In this document: positions 63,660 through 64,000 of the stretch, one piece after another
How positions within the stretch are numbered: position 1 is the first letter of the stretch
Layout: each line of letters starts with the position of its first letter
The notes under the pieces: generated by a model
What the model saw: the letters and a program-made list of their open reading frames with translations, nothing else
What the model was told of the DNA's origin: nothing
The model's database searches: none
Position numbers and translations under genes: made by a program
NCBI GenBank assembly: GCA_965218205.1
Contig: OZ244590.1
Coordinates: 1,116,001-1,180,000 of the forward strand
Origin: CBDDCA01 sp965218205
Lineage (GTDB): Bacteria > Spirochaetota > Spirochaetia > WTKD01 > G963693115
Length of the DNA: 64,000 bases
Direction: 5' to 3'

Positions 63660-64000
63660 CTATCGTTGTCTATAGCTTTGTAAAAAATCTTTGAGACGAA
63701 GCATAGCTTCCCTCATAGTGTCTTCTGGGGCTAAGCATACAATACGAAAAAAGTTTTCTTTATGATAGTTAAATCCAGAAGCAGGAACTAAGAGTACATG
63801 TTTTTCGCGTAAAAAATCAAGAACAAACTGTTCTCCATTTTGTATAGCATGCTCCTCTAAAAGCTGCGGAAAAATATACATTGTCCCTTTAGGAGGCATA
63901 AATCGTATTCCTGCTATGGAGGAAAGTCCTGTACAAGCAGCTTGCACTCTTTCGTAAAATATCCCCTTAGGCTTCATCAATGCATCAATATGCTCTTGTT
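63660..64000 (-). CDS. Class I/II aminotransferase, C-terminal part, cut by window edge
   Basis: Only the last 113 residues are present; the frame stays open past the window end, so a TTG at 63980 is not taken as a start. MPPKGTMYIFP, VLLVPASGFNYHKENFFRIVCLAP and the end MLRLKDFL match the C-terminal small domain of PLP-dependent aminotransferases of the AspC/AlaC type; the Arg of FRIV binds the substrate carboxylate. The PLP lysine lies outside the window, so the substrate cannot be given. It is separated from gltX by 81 bp and read in the same direction. Confidence 0.85.
   Translation of the reverse strand, partial: QEHIDALMKPKGIFYERVQAACTGLSSIAGIRFMPPKGTMYIFPQLLEEHAIQNGEQFVLDFLREKHVLLVPASGFNYHKENFFRIVCLAPEDTMREAMLRLKDFLQSYRQR

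Overview
The window comes from an AT-rich, double-membraned spirochaete, probably in the Treponema/Borrelia/Entomospira part of the Spirochaetales. Evidence: a cytidylate kinase fused to ribosomal protein S1 (as I recall from Treponema), the block tmk-tamB-bamA-skp-mutS and the block gltX-glyS-tyrS (gene orders I recall from Borrelia and Treponema), lax spirochaetal lipoboxes, and a restriction-modification pair resembling the Treponema denticola TdeIII family. Species cannot be named from the sequence alone.

Layout. 1-15913: four tandem + strand genes for repeat-built surface lipoproteins. The first two carry one FN3-like domain, a putative Ig (He_PIG-like) domain and BspA/DUF285 25-residue repeats (12 copies and about 2). 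The next two are giants of about 1950 residues with 15 FN3-like repeats each. They share a duplicated spacer holding a hairpin and a near-consensus promoter; in the first spacer the promoter has a T14 run between -35 and -10. 16116-19103: yebC-ruvC-ruvA-ruvB. 19154-20489 (-): a secreted hypothetical protein and tmk. 20605-31126: tamB, bamA, skp, mutS, the outer-membrane assembly block plus mismatch repair. 31156-32256 (-): a PRPP synthetase-like gene diverging from recA (32313) with overlapping -10 boxes. 33623-35839: scpA-scpB-rluB-like. 36142-42486: a 2114-residue lipoprotein of about 16 Ig-like repeats ending in a six-bladed Kelch propeller, with a G16 tract just upstream of its -35 box. 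42619-48357: cmk-rpsA fusion, a degenerate sigma-54-activator-like protein, a membrane TPR protein and a small lipoprotein.

48455-56608 is an accessory stretch: a TPR-DUF2971 protein with 12 nearly identical 102-bp units, a TdeIII-like restriction enzyme and methyltransferase, mazG, a Na+/Ca2+ exchanger-like gene just downstream of tRNA-Val(UAC), and an orphan type I specificity subunit. 56713-64000: a class A penicillin-binding protein, then gltX-glyS-tyrS and the end of an aminotransferase on the - strand.

Themes. (1) Surface lipoproteins combine expandable repeats with homopolymer tracts at their promoters, which fits phase and antigenic variation. (2) Many housekeeping genes lack a Shine-Dalgarno and have a -10 box ending 6-9 nt before the start codon (skp, mazG, gltX, hsdS, PBP1A, prs), suggesting leaderless mRNAs, whereas lipoprotein genes and recA have strong Shine-Dalgarno sequences. 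(3) A defence-like cluster surrounds the TPR-DUF2971 gene.
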